Shown piece by piece: positions 19,552 to 30,284 of a stretch of 64,000 nt of DNA. The notes beneath the pieces were generated by a model. That model was not told where the DNA came from and made no database searches. It worked only from the letters and a program-made list of their open reading frames with translations. The stretch is from assembly GCF_030272615.1 (NCBI RefSeq), contig NC_081412.1, positions 695,770,083-695,834,082 of the forward strand, in the 5' to 3' direction. How positions within the stretch are numbered: the stretch's first letter is position 1; each line of letters starts with the position of its first letter. The stretch comes from Cryptomeria japonica. Lineage: Eukaryota; Streptophyta; Pinopsida; Cupressales; Cupressaceae. A program made the position numbers and the translations under genes.

Positions 19552-21212
19552 TGTGTGGGAGAAAAAGTGAGACTAGGTTATCATGCCCTAATCCTACCTT
19601 TTGACACACATTACAGAATACGAAAGAGCCTAGAGGTATCACACAATTGGCTACTTCTTTTTGTGAAAGAGAGAGCCATGGGCTACCTATTAGGATTTCT
19701 ATTCCTTTGTTGTATTTGAAAGGTAAGATTATGCAAGTTCAATTCCTAACCCTAAAATGCAAGTATGAGCTAACAACAAGATTTGCAGAATTGAACTTAA
19801 ACAATGGAAAGCTATAAACACAAGGATAAAACAAGAATGCAGATGCATACCCGGAGTCAAAATTTGACTGAAAATGTTCAGGACGAGGGCGCGGGTGCCA
19901 CTGTCCTGATTCTGTCCCGGAACTGCACCTGAAACTGTTGTTTTGCACTCTGGAAAACTGTCTGAAATGCTGTCTGTCAGGAGGACCAGGGCGCCCAGCA
20001 CCTCTGTACTAGGGACCAGGGCACCCAATGCCCCTGTCCTGGCAGGACCAGGGTGCCCCATGCCCCTGTCTTGGTATTCTGCTATGCAATTTGGTGTGGG
20101 GTGCTGTCTCGACCTGCTTTTTCCGGATCTGCAACCTGCGGCATCGTCCGAGTCTCGAAACCTGCACTTGTATCTAAAAAAGGTGTTTGGGTGGCTATAT
20201 AGGGTTTTGCCTTAGTCAAACCCCCGCTTCGGTGATTTCCACCTCCACGAATAGCCAAGTTGTATTGTAAAAGTAATGTGTGTGCAGACCTTGTGTGTGT
20301 GCAAGATCTAAAATGCAAGTAAGCAAACTAGAGCAACCTAGAAAGTAAACCCTAATTGGTTGTCAATGATAATGTAAATGCTCTAAATCAAGGTGCAAAG
20401 TGATCTAAAGCGTGGATAAATGATATATTGAAGCTTATGCAAAGACATGAAAACAACATGAAATCATACCCAACCCCCAAGGGAGGGGTACAAGCCAATC
20501 TTCAGTCGGTAATCTCCTATTGTTCTTCAATGTCTTCCAAGCCCTAAATGGATGAATGGATTTGATAAAATGCTTGATGGAGGGATGTTGAAAGTTGTTG
20601 AAGTCTTCAAAGATCTGCTCTTTCACTGCATATGAGATTCCTGAAAACAAAATTCGGATCCTTTCAAATGAAGAAAGAGAGCTCTTATGTATGAAACCCT
20701 AGGGCACAATTTCGTCTTTTGGCCGACCTAGAGATTGAATCTCCCACCAATTTCTTGGGGTTAAGCTTTATTTTATGATTGGATCGTGCTCCTAAAATTT
20801 TGGGAAAAATGTCCAGGACCGTGTGCACTCCGGGTGCCATGGTCCCGGCAACTTTTCACCAAATTTTCAGGGCCGTCAGATATGATGATTTTAGAGAGAA
20901 TCCCGAAGTTACAGGTGATTTCGAGATGTTTTGACTCCCGAAATCAAGCCCCCAAGTTCAAAATAGGACTTAATTAGGGTTTTTGATTAGATGATGTATT
21001 GGAGGAATAACATGAAAAGGGGCACACTTTAATGAAAGGGCCCGTCTTTATGATGTGAAGGATGATGAAATAGGACCTTAGACCTAATTAATTTGATTAA
21101 TTAAGTGCTAAAGGGGAAATGCGATGCAAAATGCAAACCGCGCCAAGGCGGGTGCTAAACTAGGTGTGAAATTGTACTGCTTTAGCAAGTGCGTACAATT
21201 TACGACGCTACA
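19552..21212 (-). repeat. 5' LTR of element A
   Basis: On the minus strand this runs TGTAGCGTCGTAAATTG .. CTCCCACACA and is 1661 bp long. It is followed by the primer site on the internal side and by the target duplication AACAT on the outer side. It is close to 6602-8245 but not identical. Confidence 0.93.
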
Positions 21213-21217
21213 AACAT

Positions 21218-21719
21218 AAACCCTTTCAGCAACAACCTAAAACCCCAGACATGATGTCCTTTTAAAGGAATTTGATTTCATGTCGGTCCAATAGGATTAC
21301 ATTACAATTTCCTAGGTTCAATGAATCTAGACATACTCAGTAACATGACACAAAAAGCATCGTCAATCAATCAGTGGATTGGAAACTCATCACAAAATGC
21401 CGGTTGGTAACTCATCACAGAGTATTACCGGTTCATAAAATACCGGTTGCCGGTGTGATAAAAATGAAGACTGGTAAGAATGTGTTATGCCGCTTTGCTT
21501 CCTCGTACCGCTTGAGATTTATGAACCGCTTGGGGTCGACATGCCACTTCAGACCGGGAAACACATTCTGCAAAATCACCAATAGTCTAAAAACTAGAAT
21601 ACAACATACCAGTTGGAACAAATACCAGTTGAGCTCTAGCTCATACATATAAAGGGGATCTCAATACAAGTGTGTGTCCATCAATGAGAATCACAACATA
21701 AACATCAAAAATGCCAACA
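21218..21719 (-). repeat. 3' LTR of element B, second part
   Basis: This matches 27809-28324 and ends ATGCCAACA. It is directly followed at 21720-21737 by a pyrimidine run that reads CCAAAGGGGGTGAT on the minus strand, the polypurine tract of B. The orientation makes this the 3' LTR. Confidence 0.88.
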
Positions 21720-21737
21720 ATCACCCCCTTTGGCATT

Positions 21738-22045
21738 GATGGCAACACTTAGGAAAATAAAATTTTGACATCTAAGTGTTTTACAATCAAAAACATGTCA
21801 TTAACAAAATTGCTCCCCCTAGGCATATACACTATCCCTTAATCAATACAATGTATAGCATTTTGCATACAGAGCATAAACTTTGAGATATTAAAGCATA
21901 TAGCATATATCAAAACATATATCAAAATTTTAAAACCAGATACTTCTCCCTATTCTTCTCCAAAATAGATAGAGTACTTCTCCCCCTTTGCCAACAATGA
22001 CAAAGTACCGTTGAACAACTTTGTTTCCATTAAAATAATAAAAGT
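21738..22045 (-). other. 3' untranslated region of element B
   Basis: About 300 bp lie between the accessory frame and the purine tract. It is AT-rich with short CCCCCTTTG-type pyrimidine runs (for example near 21985), possibly extra purine tracts on the minus strand. No gene was seen. Confidence 0.55.
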
Positions 22046-25000
22046 TTATGACAACAATGAATAGTACTTGTCGAAAATTGATTTATAGTCTTGCAAAAAT
22101 TGTTTCATGGATAGAGACCAGGACTCAAGTAGGGAGGTTGCCACTTCTTTCTCTGTTTGAATCTGGGATACCTATTCCTCCATGGCATCAACTGTGCTCA
22201 GTTCTTGCGTAACTGTCAGGGCATCCAAGTTCAGATAACACTTCTGAAGAATTTGCAGATGTGGAAGTAAAACCAGTTGGAGTTCCTGCAAATCTCTAGA
22301 TCGTGTACTGATCTCTTGCTCCATCTTGGCCGACTGGATCTGGAACCGGTGAACGGTTTGCCCATAAGTTCCAAAGGAATCATAAGGGGGCTTAAATGTG
22401 CTCAAGTAGGACTGTAAGTCCGTTTGAAGCTTTTGCTTCTGAGTTAGCACATCATCGCAAAATAGATGGGGTTGACAGATTTTGCTTAGTAGCAAGTTTC
22501 CCTCATCCAAAGCGTCCCTTATATCCTTTTGGTCTTTCAAAAGTTTAGATCGGAGCTCATTCAACTTTTTCACCAGAGCAATGTTAAGAGCCTTTTGATG
22601 CTCTTTCTTGACATTTTCCTCTACTACTTCTTCCAGGCTCTGCACCTAATCATCCACTATAGTACATAATAGCTTAAGCTAAGCTAGTGATGATTCAGTG
22701 CTGGGAAGATTGGTATCGGGGATCAAACCGGTAAGGGTGTCTATAGCCACTTGAATGATGTCTTGCTCTTTTTTCCTTTATATGATTTCAAGGTGCTCTT
22801 GAGTAACCTTGATTCTCTATAAAAGCTCTGACTCACTAGCAGACTGGAGATCGATAGGACTAGAGATATCAGCTGGTTTGGCTTGACTCCCGATTGCCTT
22901 CGGAGTCTACATCTGTGTGCTCTTCATTGCTTCAGCTACCTTGTCTGCTTCTTCCTTCTTCCTTTTCTCTACTTCTTTCTTCTGTTCTTGTTCCTTGTCT
23001 TCCTCTTCTTTCTTTTTCTTCTCTAATTCCTTCCTCTTCTCCTCTTCTTTCTCTTCCTCTGCCTTCTTCTTCTTTTCTTCCTCTTCCTTCTTCTTCTTTT
23101 CTTCCTCTTCCTTCTTCTTCTTCTCTTCCTCTTCCTTCTTCTTCTTTTCTTCCTCTTCCTTCTTCTTCTTCTCTTCCTCATCCTCTTCTTCTTTCTTTTT
23201 CCTCTCATCTTCCTCTTTCCGCTTTTTGTCATCTTCATCTTTTCTTTTCTCCTCTTCCTCTTTTCTCTTCTCTTCCTCTTTCTTCTTTTTCTCATCTTCA
23301 TCACTCTTCTTCTTCTCTGCCTATTCCTTAGCTACTTCCTATGTGTCCTTGGCTTGCCCACTGCCCTGTTTGGCTTGTTGCCCCTGTTTTGTTCCCTCAG
23401 AAGGTATGTCCTGAGTGACATCTTCTATGTCCAGTGCATTGACATCAATAGTGTTGATTGGCTCTTCAAGCAGGTTTCCTTCTTCATCAAAAACTTCATC
23501 CGATTTGGATACAACCGATTCTTTTTCTGCTTTGAGTTTGGCCATTCATGCCTTGTGAGAATTGATAGCATAGTTCATGTGCTAATGTGTGTCTTTTTCA
23601 ACATCATCAATTCTCCCTTCTAACAGCCAGAGTCTTCTTCTCCTTGTGAAGAAGAGTCCTTTATTTTCATCCAAGACATCAAATAATTCTAAATTTGAGA
23701 GGTCGGGAAAGTACTATACAAAGACTTTCTCCCTAATCTCCTATTTTTTTTCAATGGCAATGCGCCATTTGTTATCTCATGCTTTATATAAAGAATCTGG
23801 TGTCTGAGATTTAATCTCTGATGGTGACCAGTCATTTTTACACAAATAAATAATGATTTCCAGTAATACTTCTTCTTTCTCCTCTTCACTGAAATCATCA
23901 TAATGATCTACTAAATCATGCAATAATTTTCTCCTGATATTCTTTATTGTCCTTTGAAAATGTGTCAAAGGTTTGTATGAGGAGATATCAATATTTACTA
24001 GTGCGGATGCTGCCGGTTCATTCTTCTTCATCTTCTTTGTCTGTCTGGCCTTCTTTGGCTTATCATCAGACTCAGTCTCTTCGGAGTCTAGTTCATTTGA
24101 CTTAGTCTTCCTTTTTCTTTGTAAGACCTTTGCCGGTGCAACTTTCGGTTTCTTCTTTGTAGGTGACCACTTGGTCACTCTTGGAGTTGCAGTAGCCAGT
24201 GTCGATGCTACAGGCACTACCTTTGCTTTCTTTGCAGTCGGTTCTTTTCCTTTCTTAACAGATGGTTCCTCGCCCGGTGCAATCCTCTCCAAATAGGTTC
24301 TGGTCCTCTTAGCCTTTGAATCAAGAGGCAAGGCAATAAGGGTTGAGGCATACCCTTCCAACATATCATACATAACCTCGTAGCCCATTGGCTCCACTTC
24401 CTCCATTCTAGGCTCAACAACCTCCATTAGACATTTGTCCACCTGAATGGTGAAACATATGTCATCTTCGTATTTCTTAACAATATCACCTGAGATCCTT
24501 ACCCTTTGACTCATCTTCCTTCTGAACTCATCAAAATATTTGTTCAGTACATCAGAGTAACTAGTTCCAATGGCTTGTATGCTTTCCTTGATTTGCTTGG
24601 TTACTGGTTGGTCAGGAGACCACTAGACATCTCCTACTCCAGGAAAGTAGCCTTGAAAATAGAAAAACAACCCAACCAGCAGTTGTCCGAATTTGAATCT
24701 CAGTGCATTATCCTGTTTAATTGACTTTAGGTTAGACAGGAGTTGCCTCTGCATACCAGTGCATAAGTCAAATGATGCATCCTCTTTGATCATCTGCTAA
24801 GCGGCATTTACCGCTGCAGCAGATACAAAATTAATCCTACTGGCTGAGAATGTTCTATAGCCTATCACCATGCAGACGTACTTCACCAGATCATCCTTGA
24901 TGGGGTTGATTGTCATTCCTCGTGAGTCACTTGTTGAACCGGTAAGCTTTGCCATTTCCATTTTGCTTACCATTCTTAGAGCTGGCACATCCCCTGTGTT

Positions 25001-25411
25001 GCAAAAACCGGTGACTGCATGAATTTCCTGTGGCATGATATCATGCGTCCTCTCCAGGTACATCTTGTCACCATGGAATCTGCTCAAGATGATTCTAATG
25101 TGATCCTCCGTAAAATCTTCCAGAAAGTATACTGCATTATGGAGTTTCTTCTTCTCTTGGATACTGAACTCCGGTTTGATTTTCTTGTCCTTGCCGCAAA
25201 ATAAACCTAACTGGGTGTGAATGGCTAAGGACCCTAGGTCTTCTATTTTGCAATCAATATAATTTGAAATTCCCTCTTCAACTATGACTCCAGCCGGAAC
25301 TTGTGATAAGGCATTATATTTGGACTTCCTTTGAATAAAACTTTCTGACTCAATGGATGTACTAGATCTGGTATGAGATGCAGAAGCCATTGTTGAGTAT
25401 TTCAAGAACAT
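22046..25411 (-). pseudogene. Long accessory ORF of element B (function unknown)
   Basis: One reading frame of 1122 codons runs from the Met at 25411 (MFLKYSTMASAS) to a stop at 22046, broken by a dozen or so in-frame stops but by no frameshift. The N-terminal part (24797-25411) looks globular and helical, with DIMPQEIHAVTGF and VIGYRTFSASRINFV. The middle has a Lys-rich, nuclear-localisation-like region (24090-24250) and a long KKKEEEE repeat (22960-23300). The C-terminal part (22172-22645) is a predicted coiled coil. It resembles no enzyme I know. It occupies the place of the extra, sometimes env-like ORF of SIRE-type copia elements. Not assigned. Confidence 0.6.
22930..23320. repeat. (TTCTTCCTC)n-type low-complexity tract
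   Basis: Roughly 390 bp of C/T on the plus strand, with 27-30 bp repeating blocks near 23060-23180, encode Lys/Glu repeats on the minus strand. Open frames on the plus strand here (Ser/Phe-rich) are artefacts of the composition. Confidence 0.9.
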
Positions 25412-25834
25412 GAGAAATACCTTTACAATGCGAATTTAGGGCTTCCTGATTCTGCTTCACTCCACTCTCTGTTGGTTGCCAAATCACCGCTTTGAGTTCT
25501 CCACGACCATTTGCAAACTAGATTTGAATCTCTTTCAAGACTTGTCAATTTCTTGAAATCTTAGCTCAGATCGCCTTTTCTTTGCTCTGCACTTTGAAAA
25601 CTTTACTTCACTCAAAAACAGATAGAGAAATGATTTGAAATATGCTTTTATACATGTCTCTCACCTACCACCATTAATGCTCCTCTATTAGGGTGTAAAC
25701 CCTAATTTGCCTCTTTTACTATTTCTAGTCTTCTGCCAAGCGACAGGTATCACATACCGGTTAAGGTCTTTTACCGGTGTAACTGGGGGTTCACAATTAT
25801 TTCGCCGTTTGCTCCCCCTAAGCCTCTTTGGAGC
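25412..25834 (-). other. Spacer between gag remnant and accessory ORF of element B
   Basis: About 420 bp have no convincing coding frame on either strand. In an autonomous copia element the protease-integrase-RT-RNase H region would lie here. No trace of it is visible, so pol is cleanly absent rather than decayed. Confidence 0.6.
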
Positions 25835-27106
25835 TTAGTTTGCCGGTTCTGATATTTCCACACTAGGTGCAGAAATTGGTTCCTCTTCCAACATTGTTGG
25901 TTTCTTCCTCCAAGTTTTGTTCATGTCCGCTTGAACTTTTTCAACATCAACTTCTCCTTTCTGAGTGACTAGTATATCATCAGATATACTCTTTTTGCTT
26001 CTGCAGAATCTTGCAATGTGACCCGGTTTGTTGCAGTGATAGCAAACCAATCCAGGTGCTCTCCAAGGTCCATTGTTCATGTTTCCATTCTTCCTTTTGC
26101 ATGTAGCAGCAGTGTGACCATTTCTATGACAAATCCAACTATTTGCTCTCCATCCGATTGTTGGTTGATAACCATTGTTGCCTGACTGATAATTGTAAGT
26201 ATTAGACTGGTTAGGGTTCTAGTTCACAAAAGATTCTGGATCAGCTCCTTGGGTTCTTTGAGGATATCTTCCGGTATTGTTCGTGATAGATCTGCATTCA
26301 GATGCTCTATGCCCAAACTTGTTGCATGCATAACAATGACCATTGAACTTATTGGATCTAGGTACATTGTTGATAAAATAAGGAAAATTATTGTAGGCTT
26401 TTCTCCTACATACATTGGCGGTGTGTCCTTCTTTAAGACAGTTAAAGCAAACAGGTTTGAATTTTTGCTTACCTTTTCCTTTGAGTGCTGGTTGCTTCTT
26501 TGATGCTTCAGCATTTGTTCCTGAGGATTCACCTTCCTCATGTCCAGAGAAACCAAGTCCATTGGTGTTCTTTACTAGTCTAAATGACTCAAGCTTTTGC
26601 TCTAGCTTAATAGTACTTTTTCTAAACTTAGCAAGTATTTCCTTTGACTCAGAGAGTTCTTTGGAAATAGCAGTATTTGTCTCCATTAGGCTTGCATTTT
26701 CAGAGATGGCTATGTTTAGTTCTCCTTACATGTCTTCCTTTTCCATTCTGCTCTCATGAAGGTGAGTAGTTAATGCACTGATCTCTTGTTTCAACTTGGA
26801 GATCTCATGATCTCTGTCCTTTACCAGATCTTCATCTTTTCTCCAGTTCTCAAGCTCTTGACTAAATTGGATAGTCAGTCCTTCTAACTCCTTTCTCAGA
26901 TTGGAGTTTGAATCATTCAAATTATTTACTTCTACAATCATGGCTTCCATATTTGCTTCATCTTAGGAACTACTTTCAAATAGCTCCATTAGCTTCTCTG
27001 CATGTTCTCTCCTTTTTGCTTAAGATGCCTTGTATTTGACCATAAGATCATCATAGGCTTGCTCAGACTGAGTGAGCCGTTGAGTAAGTTCCCTCAAGGT
27101 GTATTC
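25835..27106 (-). pseudogene. Gag remnant of element B with repeated zinc knuckles
   Basis: From the Met at 27106 (MGEYTLRELTQRL) the frame gives a coiled-coil-rich segment (LNDSNSNLRKELEGL, SKLKQEISAL). Up to four CCHC knuckles follow: CFNCLKEGHTANVC, CYACNKFGHRASEC, a third reading SWICHRNGHTAATC with its first Cys lost, and CYHCNKPGHIARFC. Three or four in-frame stops (near 27020, 26970, 26720, 26219) break it. No UBN2-type capsid domain is recognisable. Multiple knuckles are typical of SIRE/Maximus gag. As a family the knuckles bind element RNA for packaging. Confidence 0.82.
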
Positions 27107-27149
27107 TCCCATATCTCTTTCTAAGTGGTTAAACTTATAGAAAGGTAGG

Positions 27150-27162
27150 CTTTGATACCAAT
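27150..27162 (-). other. Primer-binding site of element B, tRNA-iMet type
   Basis: The minus strand reads TTGGTATCAAAGCC immediately after the LTR end ..ATTCATCA. It is nearly the standard copia primer site and marks 27163 as the LTR boundary. Confidence 0.85.
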
Positions 27163-28324
27163 TGATGAATACTAAGAGGCGGGGGGGGTGAATTAGTATG
27201 CCAAAAATCTCTATCTTAAAATACTTAAACAGTCTGAAGACAAACTGGTAAAACAGTTTAACAGACAGACTAGTTATCACACATGCAAACCAAAATGCAA
27301 GTAAAGCATTCACCCACAAAAGCAGTACAACCATAACACAAGATATTTGACATGGAAACCCAAATGGGAAAAACCACGGTGAGATGGAACTCACAAGTCA
27401 CTAACTACAGAATAGAAACCAAACCGGTTAAGGTCTTACAATGTTCTTCACTAGAACAGATCCTGTTAGGAATCTCAATCTTTGTTAGGAGATAAGTTCA
27501 ATTAAAGACTACCTTGCTAGAGGATTTTAGATTCACAGATGTGAACCACCTTGTTAGAGGATTTTACAAAGGCTTTTGGGCCTACCCAATTAAGGGGTAC
27601 AGACTTGTCAAAGATGTGAGTAATCAATAATTGTTTGATCTATCTTATAGCACAAACTACTTGGTTAGATCCAGTATTGCTCATTGTTAATGCATTCCAG
27701 CATTACTTCAATCTTCTCTATCTCTCTCTCAATTACAACTTGATCTTCTTAGATAAGATCGCTCTTACAACAACTCCACAACCACCTTAAACCCTAGCAC
27801 AACATAAACCCTTTCAGCAACAACCTAAAACCCCAGACATGATGTCCTTTTAAAGGAATCTGATTTCATGTTGGTTCAATAGGATTACATTACAATTTCC
27901 TAGATTCAATGAATCTAGACATACTCAGTAACATGACACAAAAAGCACCATCAGTGTGTCAGCACCGTCAATCAATCAGTGGATTGGTAACTCATCACAA
28001 AATGTCAGTTGGTAACTCATCACAGAGTATTACCGGTTCATAAAATACTGGTTGCCAGTTTGAAAAAAATGAAGACTGGTAAGAATGTGTTATGCCGCTT
28101 TTCTTCCTCATACCGGTTGAGATTTATGAACCGCTTGGGGTCGACATGCTGCTTTAGACTGGGAAACACATTCTGCAAAATCACCAATAGTCTAAAGACT
28201 AGAATACAACATACCAGTTGGAACAAATACCGGTTGAGCTCTAGCTCATACATATAGAGGGGATCTCAATACAAGTGTGTGTCCATCAATGACAATCACA
28301 ACATAGACATCAAAAATGCCAACG
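27163..28324 (-). repeat. 5' LTR of element B
   Basis: This 1162-bp LTR on the minus strand runs TGTTGGCATTTTTG-like .. TAGTATTCATCA; the outermost base pair now reads CG instead of CA at 28323-28324. It is bounded by the primer site on the left and the duplication CAAAC on the right. It is uninterrupted and serves as the reference for reconstructing the split left LTR. Confidence 0.9.
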
Positions 28325-30264
28325 CAAACCCCTGGAGGAAGTGAAAAAACCATAGGGAGAGCCATTAATTAAAACCAAGAATCTTGCAGAAGAAATACAT
28401 CCACGAATCCATTTGACCCAAGCTTTGGAAAAACCTAACTTTTCAAGAACAACACATAAAGCCCCCCACTCTACTCTATCATAAGCCTTCATCATGTCTA
28501 GTTTAAGTATCATGGTCGGGGTTCTTTGGGTGGAAATAGAATGCAACACCTCATGTGCTAAAATTGCACCCTCTGTCATCTCCCTTCCAGGAACAAAACC
28601 ACCTTGCTCCAATGAAATGATCCTCGATAGAATTTTTGCAAACCTAAGGGAAATTGCCTTCGTAAATATCTTATATAAAGTGTTACATAAAGTAATGGGA
28701 CAGAAGTCAGCAAAAGTCTTAGTGTCCTCTTTTTTAGGAATAATTGCAATCATTGTTGTATTAACTTCTTTTAAAACAAACCTATTTCTCCTAGCTTCCT
28801 CGAGAGCCAATAAAACATCATTTCCTACAAAATCCCAACATTTCTGAAAAAATAAAGGAGTAAAACCATCTAATCCCGAAGCTTTATCTGGATTCATGGC
28901 AAAGACAACACTCTTAACTTCTTCTAAGAAAAAGGGAGACATCACATCTTATTGTCTTCCAAAGATACTAAAGGAGGAATATTAGATATAATATCATTGC
29001 TAAGATTTCCATTTTTCGAAGATAATAATGACTTAGAAAACCTAACTGCCTCTGAAGCAATGTCCTCTGGCTCTGTCAATAAATTCCCATTTTGACACTG
29101 AATACAAGATATCCTATTCTTACATCTTTTAATCTTAGTTGAAGAATGAAAAAATTTTGTGTTCCTGTCACCATCTAAAAGGCATAACTCTTTAGATTTT
29201 TGTCTCCAATAGATTTCCTCTCTAGCTAACACCTCCTTAAGCTGTAATTTTAGTGACTTCAATTCATCAAAAACTTGTGGCACCATACCATGTTAAAGCA
29301 CATGAGTATTAAGACACACAATCATATCTTGAATCCTTTGTTTCTCCTGAAAAATGTTCTTAAAATGCGATATATTTCATTCCCTAATATTCAATTTCAA
29401 ATAACTTAACTTCTTAGCAATCTGAAACATACGAGACCTAGAACAAAAAGGAGCATAATTCCACCATTTCATAAGTAGAGGCAAAAAGGAAGAATCCCTA
29501 AACCACATGGGCTCAAATTTAAATGGAGACTTAAAAGAAGCCCTATCCTCAATAACTGAAAGGAAAATTGGAAAATGATCAGAACCCGAGACCGGTAGAA
29601 TAGAGGAAAATAATTCAAAATTTGAATCAATCCAATTCTTAGATAACAAAAACTGATCTAATCTCTCGGCAATTTGAGAAAAATCCCTTCTCATGTTTGT
29701 CCATGTGAAAACCCCATTTAGAGACTTACAATCAAAAAGGCTCATATCAGAAATGAAATCCCCAAAGTCATCCATAATCTTTTTATTAGGGACAACACCT
29801 CCTCTTTTCTCATCTAAATCAGTGATAGCATTAAAATCACCCCCGAAGATAATAAAGGAACCATGTCTTAAGGGAGAAGAAATCCTCTTTAATTCACCCC
29901 ATAACTTACTCTTTCCTTGAATTCCTGATGGAGCATAAATGTTAAAAAGCTAGAATTTAACTTTCGAAATCTTGCTTATAACTAAAGTCAACATCCAATT
30001 TGTAGCACATGCCACTAGTTGTACCTCAATATTATAATTATTCCAAAGTAGTGCCAAACCTCCTGAAGCACCACAAGCAGGAGAAGAAAGAAAATTCCAC
30101 CTTCTCCAAGATGAAAAAACCAAATCAGCAGACTCCTTTGACAACTTTGTTTCTTGCAACATAAAAATATGACACTTAATTAAGTCCATCCAGGACTTAA
30201 TTAAGCGTCTCTTGTTAGGGACATTTAAGCCCCTAAAATTCCAAGAAATAATTCTCATTGTCAT
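28325..30264 (-). pseudogene. LINE ORF2: endonuclease and reverse transcriptase (5' part)
   Basis: ORF2 starts at 30264 with MTMRIISWNFRGLN, the apurinic-type endonuclease start. It continues with IFMLQETKLS, FIIFGGDFNAITD-like sequence and VSGSDHFPIFLSV (catalytic SDH). The RT part reads MNPDKASGLDGFTPLFFQ, FCPITLCNTLYKI, GFVPGREMTEGAI and LKLDMMKAYDRVEW. It ends at 28325 where element B entered, and the missing FADD part is at 5478-5953. A few stops and frameshifts (near 28945, 29300, 29950) mark decay. As a family the protein nicks target DNA and primes reverse transcription from the nick. Confidence 0.92.
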
Positions 30265-30284
30265 TGAGGGGAGGCCGAAGCTCC

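Larger units (their letters stand above)
6597..21217 (-). mobile_element. Element A: Tat-like Ty3/gypsy LTR retrotransposon
   Basis: LTRs at 6602-8245 and 19552-21212 are flanked by the near-identical target duplication AAGAT / AACAT (6597-6601, 21213-21217). In the uninterrupted LTR of B the site reads AACAT. On the minus strand the order is LTR, tRNA-Trp-type primer site, protease ORF, G-patch-like motif, RT, degenerate RNase H, second RNase H, [inverted insertion], integrase, antisense PMD gene, purine tract, LTR. The double RNase H and the antisense gene after integrase are hallmarks of the Tat lineage. No capsid or nucleocapsid domain is present, and RT lacks a catalytic Asp, so this copy is non-autonomous. 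Confidence 0.92.
5954..28329 (-). mobile_element. Element B: non-autonomous copia-like (SIRE/Maximus-like) LTR element
   Basis: Two LTRs of about 1.15 kb (5959-6601 plus 21218-21719; 27163-28324) flank an internal region. The whole is bounded by a 5-bp target duplication CAAAC (5954-5958 and 28325-28329). A TGGTATCAAAGCC primer site follows the right LTR and a CAAAGGGGGTGAT purine tract precedes the left one. Both are in minus-strand order and resemble SIRE-type copia elements. The internal part holds a gag remnant and a long accessory ORF. I find no protease, integrase, RT or RNase H. Element A has inserted in the left LTR. B sits in the LINE. Confidence 0.88.

Noticed and set aside
22894-23414. 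Ser/Leu- and Ser/Phe-rich plus-strand ORFs resembling membrane proteins
   Set aside because: They are reverse translations of the (TTC/CTC) repeat that encodes Lys/Glu on the minus strand.
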